Positions 46,484-58,034 of a stretch of DNA of 64,000 nt are shown here, one piece after another. This DNA comes from Amphirosellinia nigrospora (lineage: Eukaryota > Ascomycota > Sordariomycetes > Xylariales > Xylariaceae), in the NCBI GenBank assembly GCA_004123355.1, contig SCHM01000003.1, positions 8,079,058 through 8,143,057 of the forward strand, read 5' to 3'. Within the stretch, counting starts at the first letter, position 1; each line of letters opens with the position of its first letter. The notes beneath the pieces are model-generated. The model ran no database searches. It was not told the DNA's origin and saw only the letters and a list, made by a program, of their open reading frames with translations. The position numbers and the translations under genes are program-made.

Positions 46484-48184
46484 AAATCGTTACCACCATG
46501 TCGGGCTACTTTGCCGCTGGGCTGGCTCCCAGCCAAGCTAGACGTAGCCGCCCTTTTTTGACGGGGCATTGCGCGCAAGGGCTATGCGATAAGATTGGAC
46601 GACTGAGACACTTTCACCCGCCGGGAAATTTGATTGCGAAAGGCAGATTGAAGACTATAAAAATTGGAGAAGTGGAGGTGGGGATCTGAAAATAGTCAAA
46701 GGATACAAAGGAGTAATTGGGAAATAACAGTCACGTTTCAAATTCCAACGCGCTGAGATCTCCGATTGCACTTTCCACGGTTGATACGAATCACGTCATC
46801 ACGTGATTGGTTCTTTCACTCTATTGGGGGCATTGCCTATTTGCGTTAGACTATTTGACCCAGCCTGCCGGGACAGGGCTGGACCAGGGTTAAGCTTTTG
46901 ACATAGGGTACTCTGGAAAACAGTGGACATAAAGAACGCACGAATTGTTTACGAGTATTTTGTGTATTATTTATGTATGACAACCAAGGTACACATGCAT
47001 CGAGTAATAACCACTTGCTTAGAATCTAGACCCGACTAGATACGGGTGGCTGATATCATTATAGTTATTGAGGCCAAGGCCAGTGGTGACTTTGAGAAGG
47101 ACGGTGTCGAAGTACTTTTGATGAAGCTATTTAAAACATACATATAAAGTACGGGGGTAAAGCGCGCGCAGAGATGGAAATGCATGCGTTCAAGTTCTCT
47201 GGTAGGTAGCGTTAGTAATAGGGCGTAGATCCCCTGCTCAATGCCAAAATTCGTTATACCCGCCCTGTCCCAAAAATCATAAGAAGATTGCAAAAATAAA
47301 TCAATAAGATTATAAAAGACCGCGTCCTTCTATTCTATTTGTAAACGTAGTTTGATAATATATAGGCTATTCAGTTTGAATTGCGATGGCTTCAAAGACG
47401 ATACTTGACAGCGAAAAGGGTAAATTTTGGTGAGTAGCAAGTGGCCAGCCAGTATGGTTGTGGATAGGACGCGGAGCGCCCTGCCCGTATTATAGGAAAT
47501 AAAGAAATGAAATAGCCCAGATTTGAACCCGGGACTCTTGCACACAGTTCTGCTTGTCGAATAAAAGGTGTGGAAGGGGCGGGCCATAGACCATCCCACA
47601 CGGCTGTCGGGGCGGCTATCGGTAGCCCACCAGCGGGCTCGCGCCCAGCACTGCTGTAGCACGCCTCACTCCGCCATCCATCGCAGCCGTCCCAGTGCCG
47701 CACCTCGCCCATCACGCCATCACAGCCGACACACAATTTAGCGGCAAACTCTCATTGCGCAATCCAGGCTAAGCTTGATTCAGAGGGAATGCCAATGGCA
47801 TAATATCTCGACATGAGGCTCAACGACCAGTCTCTTTCCTTTCCAACGTCACTCCTTGGTATTGACAAAACTAAACAGTTTTTGAAAGATCCAACATGCC
47901 AAAAGATCGATTCTATTTCCTTATCTTAGCGCTGTCTCTACATGTGCTACTGCTCTACCGCATCTCCCCTCGACCCTGAATACTCATTCGTCGACACGGG
48001 CGAGGCGAAATCATATGGACATTTCCTAGTTTGGAGCGTTCTCGATGATGAAATGATTTATTTCTCATTATCATTGGATTCCAGATCCTTCCTTTACAAA
48101 TTGCTATTATACCAAGTGTTCGCTAATGCTAATCAAGACCCAAGGCGCCTGCAATATCCAAAACATGACAAGAAACTTGTCTTG
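46484..48184. other. Intergenic, no supported gene (1.7 kb)
   Basis: Contains an E-box-type palindrome (separate entry) in the helicase gene's upstream region. A tRNA-like T-arm sequence at about 47513-47532 does not extend to a full tRNA. Remaining open frames lack motifs. Confidence 0.45.
46789..46808. promoter_or_regulatory. E-box palindrome next to an inverted CCAAT box
   Basis: Arms AATCACGT and ACGTGATT are perfect inverted repeats around a 4-base spacer and contain the CACGTG core; ATTGG (reverse CCAAT) overlaps the right end. It lies about 305 bases upstream of the helicase start. Such sites bind bHLH factors (Cbf1 type) and the CCAAT complex in fungi; the role here is inference. Confidence 0.4.
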
Positions 48185-48914
48185 TTACTTTGTCGTTGAC
48201 TCATTCACTCGTCGTCCATATGCAGAGTAGTTTCCGCATTTGGGTACGTGTGTCTTCTTCCCTGTCTGGGGATTGAAGATATTACAGCCCTGCCTTGCTA
48301 CATTGGGTGGTGTATACACTATTCAGTGGTTAGCCAAGTGGCCATGTGCGACGCACCGGTCGCTGTCGCTACGGAGAACCTACGATGTAATGAGACGGCG
48401 AAGTCGCTCCCAGGGTTGGACACACGATGCAGCCCTAACTCATCGGCCATGTATGCAACGGTGCCTTGCTTATGGACACGTTCCGACTTCATCTCCATGG
48501 GCTTCTCCTTGTCGCCGTCAGGGAAATCGTACCGGGTCTCGGTGAGGTCGCCGTGGAGTATCCTCATTACACAGTGGGCGTTACCATGGTCGTGGATTGG
48601 GCTGCCTTTCCCAGGAGTCCAGACGAGCACAAGCTGTTGTCGAGACTGCATTAGCATGACGATGCAGCAAGGGGACATTCGTTCCGGATAGGTCCTCTTA
48701 CTAGGTTGGCTTTTCCATTGCCCTCATCCACGAGGTTCCTTGTGTATGGCATGTTGTCGTTGGACAGTGCATACTGCTCCCACTCCTTGGGATTGGACAC
48801 GTAACGCTCCATCAGATGCGTTAGATCTTCGACGTCCACATCTTCCGAATTCAGTCCCGACGATGGCCCTAACGCCTTCCTGATACCATCTACGAGCTGC
48901 TCAAATGCGTTCAT
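48185..48914 (-). CDS. Cysteine dioxygenase
   Basis: Non-heme iron enzyme of the cupin fold that oxidises L-cysteine to cysteine sulfinate, controlling cysteine level and sulfur flow. Exon 1 (48914-48702) codes [20 protein letters not shown] to [12 protein letters not shown]; intron 48701-48634; exon 2 (48633-48384) codes [20 protein letters not shown] plus [36 protein letters not shown] and FAVSLH; intron 48383-48319; exon 3 (48318-48185) codes [25 protein letters not shown] and a short tail. The iron ligands are the two histidines of HDHG and the histidine of GLHRVSN; the nearby cysteine is the one that in animals forms the Cys-Tyr crosslink. About 198 residues, normal length, no frame break. 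Confidence 0.95.
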
Positions 48915-50545
48915 GGTGGTGGCTAACAGGGGTGGATCTTGTGGGCTATGGTAAGTTCGGGGTTGCAGGTGAGGTGAGGCAATTCATCAATGGTGTTTGT
49001 ATGGAATGAAAGATACTTGTATCCTATGCTCACGGCAATGGGATGGTTGACCCTTCCTTAGCAAGGTGGAGACAAGCGAATTGGCGGTGTCTCCGTTGTT
49101 AAATGGAAGCACAGTCAGACAGACGAACCCATGGTGCAGCCTGTGCATCCATGGACTGCTGCATTCTGGGTATGTCTACAGCTAGCTGCTGGTTACTATC
49201 GGTTCCCGCCAGCTACCTATTCTCGCTGCCCCGCTTTTTATACATCAGTACAGTGCCTATTAGCCTCTTTTCCGATGCCGCCGATCACGATTACGAACGA
49301 TATGATCCCGCGGGAGTACTTGCTTTATCCGCCCGTGGAATTTGATAGTGGTCAATAAGTCACATGGCTAGGCTATTGCTTTAAAGCAGTAGTTGAGCGA
49401 CGCTATGTTGCAAATTTGGTTCATTATGGGTTGATGGTACGTAATCACCGGAGCAGTGCGGAAGCACGCGGGCACAGGGCACGGATGACCTGGTACTTAC
49501 CCTTTCGGATTAACACTTCTTTATTCTCGAGCCGGCCAGTCCTCGGCGCATTCACATTCGCGTTCTGGGACACAAAGAACGGGAACTGCGTGGAAGAACC
49601 CAATTAAAGGTGATCCATGGAACTTCAAGTTGCCTCCATCGACAATCCGACAATTCGACAATTCTTTCATAAAAGCCCACATGGACAACCAAAGGGGTAC
49701 AGTACCTGTCGACATCGCAGAATTCGGCATCGGCCTAGGACCTATCCTGGCGCCGAATCCAACGCTTACTGTGCTAAAACCTACAGAAGAACCAGGGTAT
49801 CGACACATCTCGCACTCATTCTATACCCTGCGTCTCCTATCATTGACCAAGAATGTGTCTTATTCTCACAATCAGTTCATTGCCAAGCTCGAACCGACAT
49901 CCGTTTTGATTAACGACGAGATGGGTTTTTCGTCCGTTTCAGGTAATAGATGATGCTAATCAGTGTTTCGCGGCTTTCGGGACACCGTAACCTGACACTA
50001 GCGGCTTGACATCGGCTGAGCGCCTTTGGTATCCGATAGCACACCGCTATCCGCACAAGATAAGCCTGCGTTATGACTACGTCGGCATCACGCACAACTT
50101 ACGTCAATCAAAAGACGGCATCTAATCTAAAAGTAACTGGCTTAGTAGCAGTGAGGATGTCTCGCGAAGCACTTGAATTGGTCGCCGAATTTAGTCGCCG
50201 AATGATCGAAATTGTACGGTATCTCTGTACCAAACACGTTCTCATCCCAGAGCTAGGTTGGCACAGCCCGTGGCGGTGCATGAATCATAGCGATGTCGGA
50301 AGCGCAAGTATGCACTGATTTTAGGTCTGCGAGGAGCTTGTTTCACGTTGAACAAGCATTGCACAGGATGCAGTGACGGGACCGAAATGTACACTACTTA
50401 CGTGTCCAGTCGCGTGTATAGATGAGCTACAAATGACAATTTAATTTATCAATCTATAGATAACTTCCTTAACCCGCAATAAACCAATTTGCCCAAAAGT
50501 CTAATGTCCAAGTCTTCTAGCACCACTCGAAGCTCCCCTGCCTAG
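48915..50545. other. Intergenic, no supported gene (1.6 kb)
   Basis: Holds the cysteine dioxygenase promoter at the left. A 107-codon plus-strand frame around 49630-49953 has no recognised domain and no splice support; I do not call it. Confidence 0.4.
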
Positions 50546-51926
50546 TCAATCCATACGCATATCATCAAGAGGGAATATAGCGTCGTCTTGCGCATACATG
50601 TCAGAAAAAGGGTCGTCGTGATTATCTGCGAACCCCAACTCCTCAGGCGCTTCCGACCCAAGCCAACTCTGTGCTACATAGTACTCGCGGATAGCACGGT
50701 TGATAACGTCGCCGTAATTAGCGTAGTCTTCGAGGATGGCCTCGGACTCGCCGCAGAACTCGGCGACCAGTTTCTCGTCATCCCATTCGTAGCGATCCAT
50801 CTCGCTGATGCCTCGCTTTGCGACGGCAGGGAGGTCGTCGAAGAGAGCGCTCGGCGACGGCGCTGGCGTGTACAGGCCTGCTTCTTGGGACGAGTTCAAC
50901 GCGTTGCTCACGACCCCAACGATCATTGTGCTCATCGTGTAGAGCATCTTGATCGGGCTGAACCCCAAGGTTTGCTGAGCCAGGGTGTCCCAGCTGCCAG
51001 GCCCTATGAGAGACTTGACATAACGATGCAGAAGGTAGATGAAGATCCCCGCGTCACACCCATAATCACCGTCTGGGATGTTCGTTTCTGTGTCCCTTCC
51101 ATTCCCGTACGGGGGTGGGAACACTGTGTCGTCGGATTGAATCTGTTGCTTACACCAACGGAGACAGAGGCTGAGACACCGGGAGACGTCGTGGGGGTTG
51201 CCATTCCTGAGATTTTCCAGGCATTTCTCGTCCAACTGCCGGCTAGTAAATAGTTCGGGGGGCGGTGTGCGAGTGGAAGAGTTATCTCGGCCGGGAACTT
51301 CAGATTCATCGGAAGCTACTACGATTTCGTCCTCCTGTGCGTCCCCCAAATTAATCTGAGAGCGAGGCTTGCGGGTGCGGACCGGCGTTAGTTTCGATAC
51401 GTCCTGACCATATTTCTTCCATTTCCATTTCTCCCCAAATTGGTATCTGTCTGCTTTCTGTTATTATCTGTCTAGAAGCACTTCTTACAGGACTGGATCC
51501 TTTGAACGGGTCATTGCCGATGCGCGATTGGGACATCCACATACTGCAGGTATGTCAGCATTTAGAACATTCCACATCTCAGAACATTGGAAGTTAACAA
51601 TTCTTTTTATTCTCTTGATACATACCATTGTTTTTGTCTGCGCAGTTGTTGGTCAACTCCGGGTAACATGCTAATGGGGCTCAGTGTAGGACTCACGTTG
51701 CATCAAAGCCGCATTCCTTCATTATTCTCATCACGTCGTTCAAGGGTTTGTCTTCCTCCAAGTATATCTTGTGCAGGTAGTCCTTATGGGTTTCCCACGG
51801 TATCTTACCCCTGCGGTTACCCTTCAAGGGTACTACAGCCCCGAATCCTTCGTCTAATACTTCGCCGCACCCATGATTGTAGGTTTGGGGACCTATGCCC
51901 CTGATCCCGATCGCTGCGAGGGCCAT
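50546..51926 (-). CDS. Clr5-domain protein
   Basis: Clr5 is an N-terminal fungal domain first named in a fission yeast silencing factor. Start ATG 51926: MALAAIGIRGIGPQTYNHGC, then the first half of the domain, KIPWETHKDYLHKIYLEEDK and PLNDVMRIMKECGFDAT, ending at donor gtgagt (exon end 51697). The second half is probably the tryptophan/basic block YQFGEKWKWKKYGQ near 51440-51400, reached after an intron whose acceptor I cannot fix. The chain continues QINLGDAQEDEIVVASDESE, LFTSRQLDEKCLENLRNGNP, RCLSLCLRWCKQQIQSDD, DAGIFIYLLHRYVKSLIGPG and an acidic C-terminus (DDPFSDMYAQDDAIFPLDDM) with stop at 50546. One G-run slip at 51433-51436 separates the block WGE/KWKWKK from upstream sequence. The acidic tail could be an activation region; the function is otherwise unknown. 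Confidence 0.65.
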
Positions 51927-52501
51927 GGAGTTATACTATTTCCCAAGATAAGTATAGCTTCACGATAGACGGTTGGAGGATAAAGTGTAGATGATAAGGT
52001 CTTCGATTCCGAGTCGACAGCACTGGCTTGCCCAGCGTATAGGTCTTATATTAAATTACCTTAGGTCAGGCTATTTTAAAGGCATTCTGGGACGAATGGG
52101 CCTTTTAGGATTTCCTGTGGCTATTCCGACTTGTGCCATATAGTGGTCTGCAATATCAACATGACTAAGCAAGCACAAGGCAATTAGTATAGTGGCCTCG
52201 GAGACAAGGCAGATAAGCGGAAGTGGAATTTCTAACTACTCACGAAACGGAATTTCCCAGGAGAGCTGGATGGTGGCGCAGTTAGCTCTCTTTATTGGGA
52301 ATGTGCTGGCCCGGCAAAGGTGAGAAATTAGCTGAGCGGTTGGGCATCAATGATTTCGTTTTTTGGAGTATCCGGTAGCGACAAGGATATAGATATGTTG
52401 ACCGCTCGCATATATGATACCATGGAAGCCCTGTTTTGCCTACACAAGTGCGCGACAGTGACAAGGGTCTTCATCTTCTCAAGTACTTTCTTCTCGCTCA
52501 A
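51927..52501. other. Intergenic, no supported gene
   Basis: Divergent promoter region between the Clr5-domain gene and a doubtful plus-strand frame. Nothing conserved seen. Confidence 0.4.
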
Positions 52502-52939
52502 ATGTTGCGCTCTAAGCCACCGCATATGGAGGATGACCTGCTCGCAGTGGGAAGGTGGACTGATGATGGGGTTCTCGACCAGTCGCGAGCGACACGACCG
52601 CGACGCGAGGAAACCAAGGGGTACTGGCAGCGCCCTTCAGCAGAGCCTCATCGTCGACAATCTCGGGCAAGCAAAGCCGATTATGCTGGGATCGGTTGGG
52701 AAAACTATTACAACCGGCTCTATAAATTAGAGGACGAGCTTCTCGACACACCACCCCGAAAAGCTATCAAGGAGGTTCGAGCGGCCCAATTGATCCAACG
52801 GCAGCACCCGGCATGCTTTGTCAAGACAGAGGGAGGCCAACAAGGCAACGAGGCAACCGCCAAGCCACCAGGCACCCTTTCGAGAGCGGAACGGTACTTG
52901 ATCAACTACCTCCCGCTAGATGAACATGAAGGTAAGTAG
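52502..52939 (+). CDS. Hypothetical protein, possibly first exon only
   Basis: I do not recognise the product. From ATG 52502 the frame reads MLRSKPPHMEDDLLAVGRWT, a basic Arg/Gln stretch, ASKADYAGIGWENYYNRLYK, LEDELLDTPPRKAIKEVRAA and AERYLINYLPLDEHEG, 145 codons. A consensus donor gtaagt at 52932 lies just before the stop, so the true gene may continue into an exon I could not find. Charged, Gln/Arg-rich composition suggests a nucleic-acid-associated or disordered protein; this is weak. The frame also extends upstream of the ATG to about 52436 without a stop. Confidence 0.35.
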   Translation: MLRSKPPHMEDDLLAVGRWTDDGVLDQSRATRPRREETKGYWQRPSAEPHRRQSRASKADYAGIGWENYYNRLYKLEDELLDTPPRKAIKEVRAAQLIQRQHPACFVKTEGGQQGNEATAKPPGTLSRAERYLINYLPLDEHEGK

Positions 52940-54914
52940 TAGCCGAACTCCGTGCTTCATGCATTGTAGGCCATGGCATTGAAGGTCTGACCGTCAGTTA
53001 GAGAAATTTCGACCGGTGTACTGGACTAGGGGTTGAGGAGAAGCATATTAGGGAATTAGGACGATGGAAACCATAGCGTCATCTGCTTCACTCATAGAGG
53101 GATATGGAAAAGTTAATCGTTTTACCAATACCAATCATTACCAATGCCAAAAACGCGAAGCCCACGCTTGCTTCTTTCATTCTCAACTTCCTAAGCCTTG
53201 CTCGTTGACTGAGAGGAAATAGAAAAGGCATAGCCCAATTAGGCCATAATATGACGCGTAAGCACCATGGCGCAAGATGATATAGCTGCGTCGGAATGTG
53301 CAGAACGGGGGCGCTGCTTGTCACGCTAACTACAAGATGCCGTCGTGCTTGGGCGGTGATGGTGGCTTGAAGGACTCTTTGCGGGGTTTCTCCAAGGCTT
53401 ACTGATGCGATCCTTCTTCAGATTTCGGGAAATGCCTGCAGGGCCGAGGTTGGGCTGTCATAATCTAAGTGCATTTAGCTTTCGAATTTTATTTCACTTT
53501 TCGGTACCGCCTCAATTATAGCCTTGTGATTGTTATTATTGGCATTGTCTTTGGCAAGAGACCTACGTCAGTAGCTTTGCTCCACGTTCTAGCTGTCTAA
53601 AGGTAGCAGCAGGTCGCGTATCTTATCGACCTCTTATCGATATGATCATCTATGTATCTATCCGCAGTTGGAACCTCGAGCTAGACCCGGAGCAAGAGCT
53701 CCTCTCCTAGGCATCAAATCAGCGGTCCCAATCGACGCTTTAGCAAGACAGCATCCCAAGTTTCCTAGCACAGATCATGCGCCAAGTCAATTAAGTAGTT
53801 AGATGAAGCACTCGTGACAATTATGGACCTTAATTGGGCTCACTTTCAGCTGATCAATTGTCGAATCACGATTAGACGTGGCGTCCAGTAACAATTGGTG
53901 ACGAAGGCTGGCGAACTACTTCTGCTTCTGCTATGTCGAATCGACGGGCGGGTTGTTTAAGACATCTGAGACCCGTGTCTTAATCGCAAGCCACCGCAAG
54001 CCGTCAGTTCTCATTACCATTACCCTGCAATCCTACGGGGAAGGTCTTAAGACACAAAGAAATCAATGACATAAACGGATACTTCCACCAGGCGCGTGAC
54101 CGTAATGACGAACCAGCCCGTGTTTCATTCCGGCACAATGCAGGCAAACCAAGAACTTGGAAGTCTTGTCACACCTTTTGTGTATGCCGCGCCGATCGAT
54201 TGCGCTCCTACCAGATTATTGGACTGGCTGGTCATTCACACCCAGGTACCTGGAAATAGTAGACCTGGTTCAGAGCGCATGGACCCCTCTGGAACCCCGA
54301 CGTCCGATGTTTGGCTTCGGCGGCAAAGAGCTGAGCTCAAGCATCGTGGACTCACAATACCTACTTAAACTAGGGAGGTAGTTTGTCAGTCTAGTCACCG
54401 TATTATACCTCGCGGTGCGCCGTATAATTGAATCTAGTCAATATGACTCAACTTTCAATTTAGCTGTTGTTAGAACTGATATACATAGGTACTTACAAGT
54501 AGGTAGGTATTTGAATGCTGCAGAACCTTGGAGGGCGCCAGAGAAAGAGGTCTACTTCGGATTGAGCCGACGTCACAGTTCTCACCTGTAGTGCCTGTAG
54601 TCTAGCTTCCCCGCAAATTAGAGCACTAGTGAAACTCCACTCGCTGCAATGTGCTGCATTTACGGCTCCAGTGCATCACCAATTAAAGCCAAGCCCGCTA
54701 TGCACTCCCGCCATCCAGTGTCGTCATCAAAGGACTAACACATGTACCACCGCCAATTTATTCCGCTGCCTGTGCCGATTCTTTATTATTCTGACCATCC
54801 CACTTGCGTTTGCAATGCTTACAGTCTTCAATTAACATCCCGTCTCGTCAGCCTGTGTGTTCGAACAACTTCAGGATTAGAATAGTCGCAGGACCGCTGC
54901 CGTCGCTGGACAAC
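52940..54914. other. Intergenic, no supported gene (2 kb)
   Basis: Short frames without motifs. The last 300 bases are C/A-rich and are the probable promoter and leader of the DUF1774 gene. Confidence 0.45.
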
Positions 54915-55976
54915 ATGGATCGTGTCCATCAAAGTACGTCTCGTCAGCTACCGCTTCTCAATCCTATCTACCACTTGATAACTCAACTGAGGCCCAATCG
55001 ATTGGATGACCCTACTAACTACTTCTCTCTGATACAGTCAACCCCTTCGCCAAGCGCGAATCCCACTCCAAGGATACTGTCATCACCTACAAGATCTTCA
55101 CTATCCTCACCTGGCTGCTGGCCATCGTCGTCTCCTTCTACTACACCTTCAACAGCCCCGACGATGGCGTCTGGCCACGACGTAAGATATGGAGGCAGAA
55201 TGACCACTACCACACGGCCTTCCGAATGAATCATATCATTGCCAGCATCTACTGGTAAGCATGTCCACCGTATTGATATTGCTCTGAGAAATAGCTGTCT
55301 AAACATTGTCGTAGGATTGTTCTGTTCATCCTCCAAGGTGGTTACATTGCGCATCTCTTCTCCGGCAATGTCGAGCGCGTCAATTCTGCCTGCTCCGTTG
55401 GCAGTCACTTCATTCTAAACAACTTGTTCCACTTCGCGTTCGTCATGCTGTTCGTGCGCTCCCTGTTCGGCTGGGCTGAGTTGATCATCATCCTCAACTT
55501 CATCAACCTGTCCTCTCTATACTTCCGTCACAATGCGTATGCCCGATTCATTCACCTGCCAGTCGTGTCCGGTCCACTCGCTTGGACCTTTGTGGCCATC
55601 TATTGGAACGGTGCCATCATGGTTCCGAATCCCCATACGCTGGTCGCTCGAATCTTTGGCAATATCTTCATCTGGAGCATCCTGGTGTACGGTCTGTTCT
55701 TCATCGTCGTATACAAGGTCAGTATTCTCCATATGTGCGCCGTTGGACCGTACTAATCTTGTGTAGGACTACACTATGGGCTTCAACCTCTCTGTCCTCT
55801 CGGCCGCTATTGGTGTTTCTCAATTCTTCGTCCAGGTCATTGCACTGCAGTGGATCTTCGCATTTACCATTATGGCAGTGCTATTTGTGGCTACAGTAGT
55901 AGTCGCCGTGCCCGCCGCAACAGGAAAGACACGCGAGGGCGATGCCGAGAGAGCACCACTCTTGCCGGATAACTGA
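54915..55976 (+). CDS. DUF1774 multi-pass membrane protein
   Basis: Fungal membrane family of unknown function (DUF1774). Exon 1 (54915-54933) codes MDRVHQ; exon 2 (55038-55254) codes INPFAKRESHSKDTVITYKI, FTILTWLLAIVVSFYYTF and the loop ending HIIASIYW; exon 3 (55315-55718) codes IVLFILQGGYIAHLFSGNVE, NNLFHFAFVMLFVRSLFGWA, ELIIILNFINLSSLYFRHNA, HLPVVSGPLAWTFVAIYWNG and IFIWSILVYGLFFIVVYK; exon 4 (55767-55976) codes DYTMGFNLSVLSAAIGVSQF and two more hydrophobic segments before a polar end RAPLLPDN. Introns gtacgt...atacag, gtaagc...cgtag and gtcagt...tgtag are all in phase. About 7-8 transmembrane helices. A C-terminal acidic-dileucine-like RAPLL motif suggests endosome or vacuole sorting; that is inference. 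No frame break. Confidence 0.92.
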
Positions 55977-56506
55977 GGAAGCCTACACCACGCAGACTAG
56001 GTAGGCCTCATGCTTTAATATTTCAAGGAACCTGAGATTGTGAGGTGAACCTGTAGCCGATGGAAGTGATGGTAAAAACTGTCAGGGAGAGATTGGTGCA
56101 TTTGTGCGAAATGATCTCATTGTGTAATCAGTGGGATCGACGTGAGACGTTCGGATATGAAATGGCGTACGGCTGGTTTAATTTGCTGAGACGACAACAC
56201 TAGTTGCGCAGCAACGTGTAAAGGTAAAATGGCATGGTTTGTGTTACATGTAATCATCGAGGCTTCAGTTATCTTCCACGACGCGAATGAATCGGGGAAG
56301 GCATGATATTTTTGGTTGATGAGTTGACAGAAATAAAATCGGATTTTATAAATGTGCAACTTCGAGGTCGCTAAAGCAATTGATTATTCTCAAACATTAC
56401 AGCGGGTCAGTGCGCCCCCAAGTCGATAATTACAGGAGAGCTTATCAAAAGCCCAAGCGATGTTTCACCTACCCACTATGGTTATTTACTTCTTTTCCTC
56501 ATCGCC
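55977..56506. other. Intergenic, no supported gene
   Basis: Holds the 3' region of the DUF1774 gene and the promoter of the following gene. Nothing else seen. Confidence 0.5.
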
Positions 56507-57250
56507 ATGTTAATCTCCCCATATTTGCCATTCATCATAGGCAATGACATCTGTCGTATCGCAAGAGTCAGGCGAATTTTGAAGGGCAGGCTGGGGCCTC
56601 AGTTCGTCCGTCGGATCTTAAGAACCGAGGAGATACAACATGCCAGCACAGCGAAAATCTTACGGTGCATCCTAGAGCAGAACGCACAGAGCTCTCGAGA
56701 TGCGCAACCTATGCCGAAAGGGGTAATCGAGGCACAGCTCGTGTCAACCCGCGATGCGCCGGGCCTCACCCGGGCGGTGGAATTCATGGCCGGCAGGTGA
56801 GAGTGGCCCGACCGAGCGGACTTACGCGTCAATTTATTGCTCAACGACTTGTTCACTTACTTACTTATCTCAATGATGCGTCAGGTTCGCCGCCAAGGAG
56901 GCGGTCATCAAGGCGCACCCGCACCGCCGTCTCACGTTTCAGCGCATAGCTATCCTGCGGGCGACGGATGGTCTCGTGCCCGCCGGCACGGCACGGGAAC
57001 CTAAGGGGGGATGGCACCGCGGCCGGATGAGGAGGATACGGCGTCAACTACACATATGCCGCAGAGCGGCCCGCTCGTAGCTCTAATCAGGGCCGAGGAT
57101 GAGGATGGCGTGCTGCGCGACGGCGACGACGACGATACGTACGCGTCTGTTAGTATTAGCCATGATACCGATTACGCGACGGCCGTTTGCTTGGGGGTGA
57201 ATCGGACGTCAAGGATGTGGGGGGGGTTGATGGGCGGAATACCGAAGTAG
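56507..57250 (+). CDS. Holo-[acyl-carrier-protein] synthase (AcpS/Ppt2-type phosphopantetheinyl transferase)
   Basis: Transfers phosphopantetheine from CoA to acyl carrier protein; this small AcpS type serves mitochondrial fatty-acid synthesis (yeast Ppt2). Exon 1 (56507-56796) starts MLISPYLPFIIGNDICRIAR (the G-x-D metal site) and continues VRRILKGRLGPQFVRRILRT. Intron 56797-56884 (gtgaga...gtcag). Exon 2 continues RFAAKEAVIKAHPHRRLTFQ, the second conserved block (F-x-x-K-E-A). After a single-base slip in the G run at 57005-57010 the frame resumes with PLVALIRAEDEDGVLRDGDD and ASVSISHDTDYATAVCLGV, the family's C-terminal SISH block. Stop at 57248-57250. About 215 residues, longer than bacterial AcpS owing to a linker before FAAKEA and an acidic insert, as usual in fungi. 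No clear mitochondrial presequence is visible. Confidence 0.85.
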
Positions 57251-58034
57251 TTGTTAGAGGAAGATGGGTTGGATGCTGATTTACTTGGGCGTTGTTGGCC
57301 CTGTCAACCCCTCTATTCTAGTTGGTTATGGCTTTCCACTTGCAGAGATTATGACGGTATATCATAACCATGAAATGTATCAATGTTCAAATTCCTATTG
57401 ACAGTTTAACATGAATTAATCGGGGAGAAAATATGCGCACTTCCATAACCGAAAACTTGGGGGGGTTATGCACAGCACTGCCAGGAACAGGGATCTAGAC
57501 ACACTAGTCAGACAAAGAGACTCCATGTATATAGCCATATAGTCACATAGAGCCCACGGAGATGGCTTCACTGGTTATCCGTGCAACAGCAACAAATGTC
57601 TACAACCTACTCTTACGAGGTCCGTGATAAACACCAAGGATTCACTAGTTGTCATCAACCCAGCAATTAATCTGGTAGTATTAGTAAAGCCTCCCTATAG
57701 CATACCTGTACATCGAATTTGTAAAGGTTGAACGCTAAATTCGCCGATACTGTGCTTCTGTCCTAAAGCCTATTAGACCGCGCAACGTTTTGCGTCGTAA
57801 ACTCACTTGGTGGGCGGGCTCTCTGGACGTGTCCATGAACTCAAATTGTCCGTTGGGCGTGGAAAGGTAATTATATTCGTGTATATATAGTTCCAGTCAA
57901 ACTATACAGCCATCCTACATCTAATTTTCTTTGAACACTTTTACGTGGAACAACAACCAGAACAACTCCCAATCAGGCAGCTACCAGCCATAGGCAGCTA
58001 TCAGTCATTTCGTACACACTTTCAGGCAATAGCT
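57251..58034. other. Intergenic with a dispersed-repeat copy
   Basis: Contains repeat copy B (57479-57626) and a G run at about 57461-57467. A TATA-like tatatatag at about 57880-57890 precedes the next gene by roughly 150 bases. Confidence 0.45.
57479..57626 (-). repeat. Dispersed repeat, copy B
   Basis: Inverted relative to copy A (27661-27800), about 30 kb away, roughly four-fifths identical by eye. Differences are mainly transitions plus small gaps. Similarity ends sharply at tgccaggaacagggatc. Confidence 0.75.

Noticed and set aside
47513-47560. tRNA-like sequence on the minus strand (GGGTTCAAATCTGGG resembling a T arm / B box)
   Set aside because: One mismatch in the T stem, and no matching acceptor or D arm is found at the right distance.
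49630-49953. 107-codon plus-strand frame between cysteine dioxygenase and the Clr5 gene
   Set aside because: No recognisable domain, no splice support, and overlapping frames are equally open.
51400-51445. WKKYGQ resembling the WRKYGQ heptad of WRKY transcription factors
   Set aside because: No downstream C2H2/C2HC zinc ligands. The context, directly after a Clr5 first half, makes it more likely the second half of the Clr5 domain.
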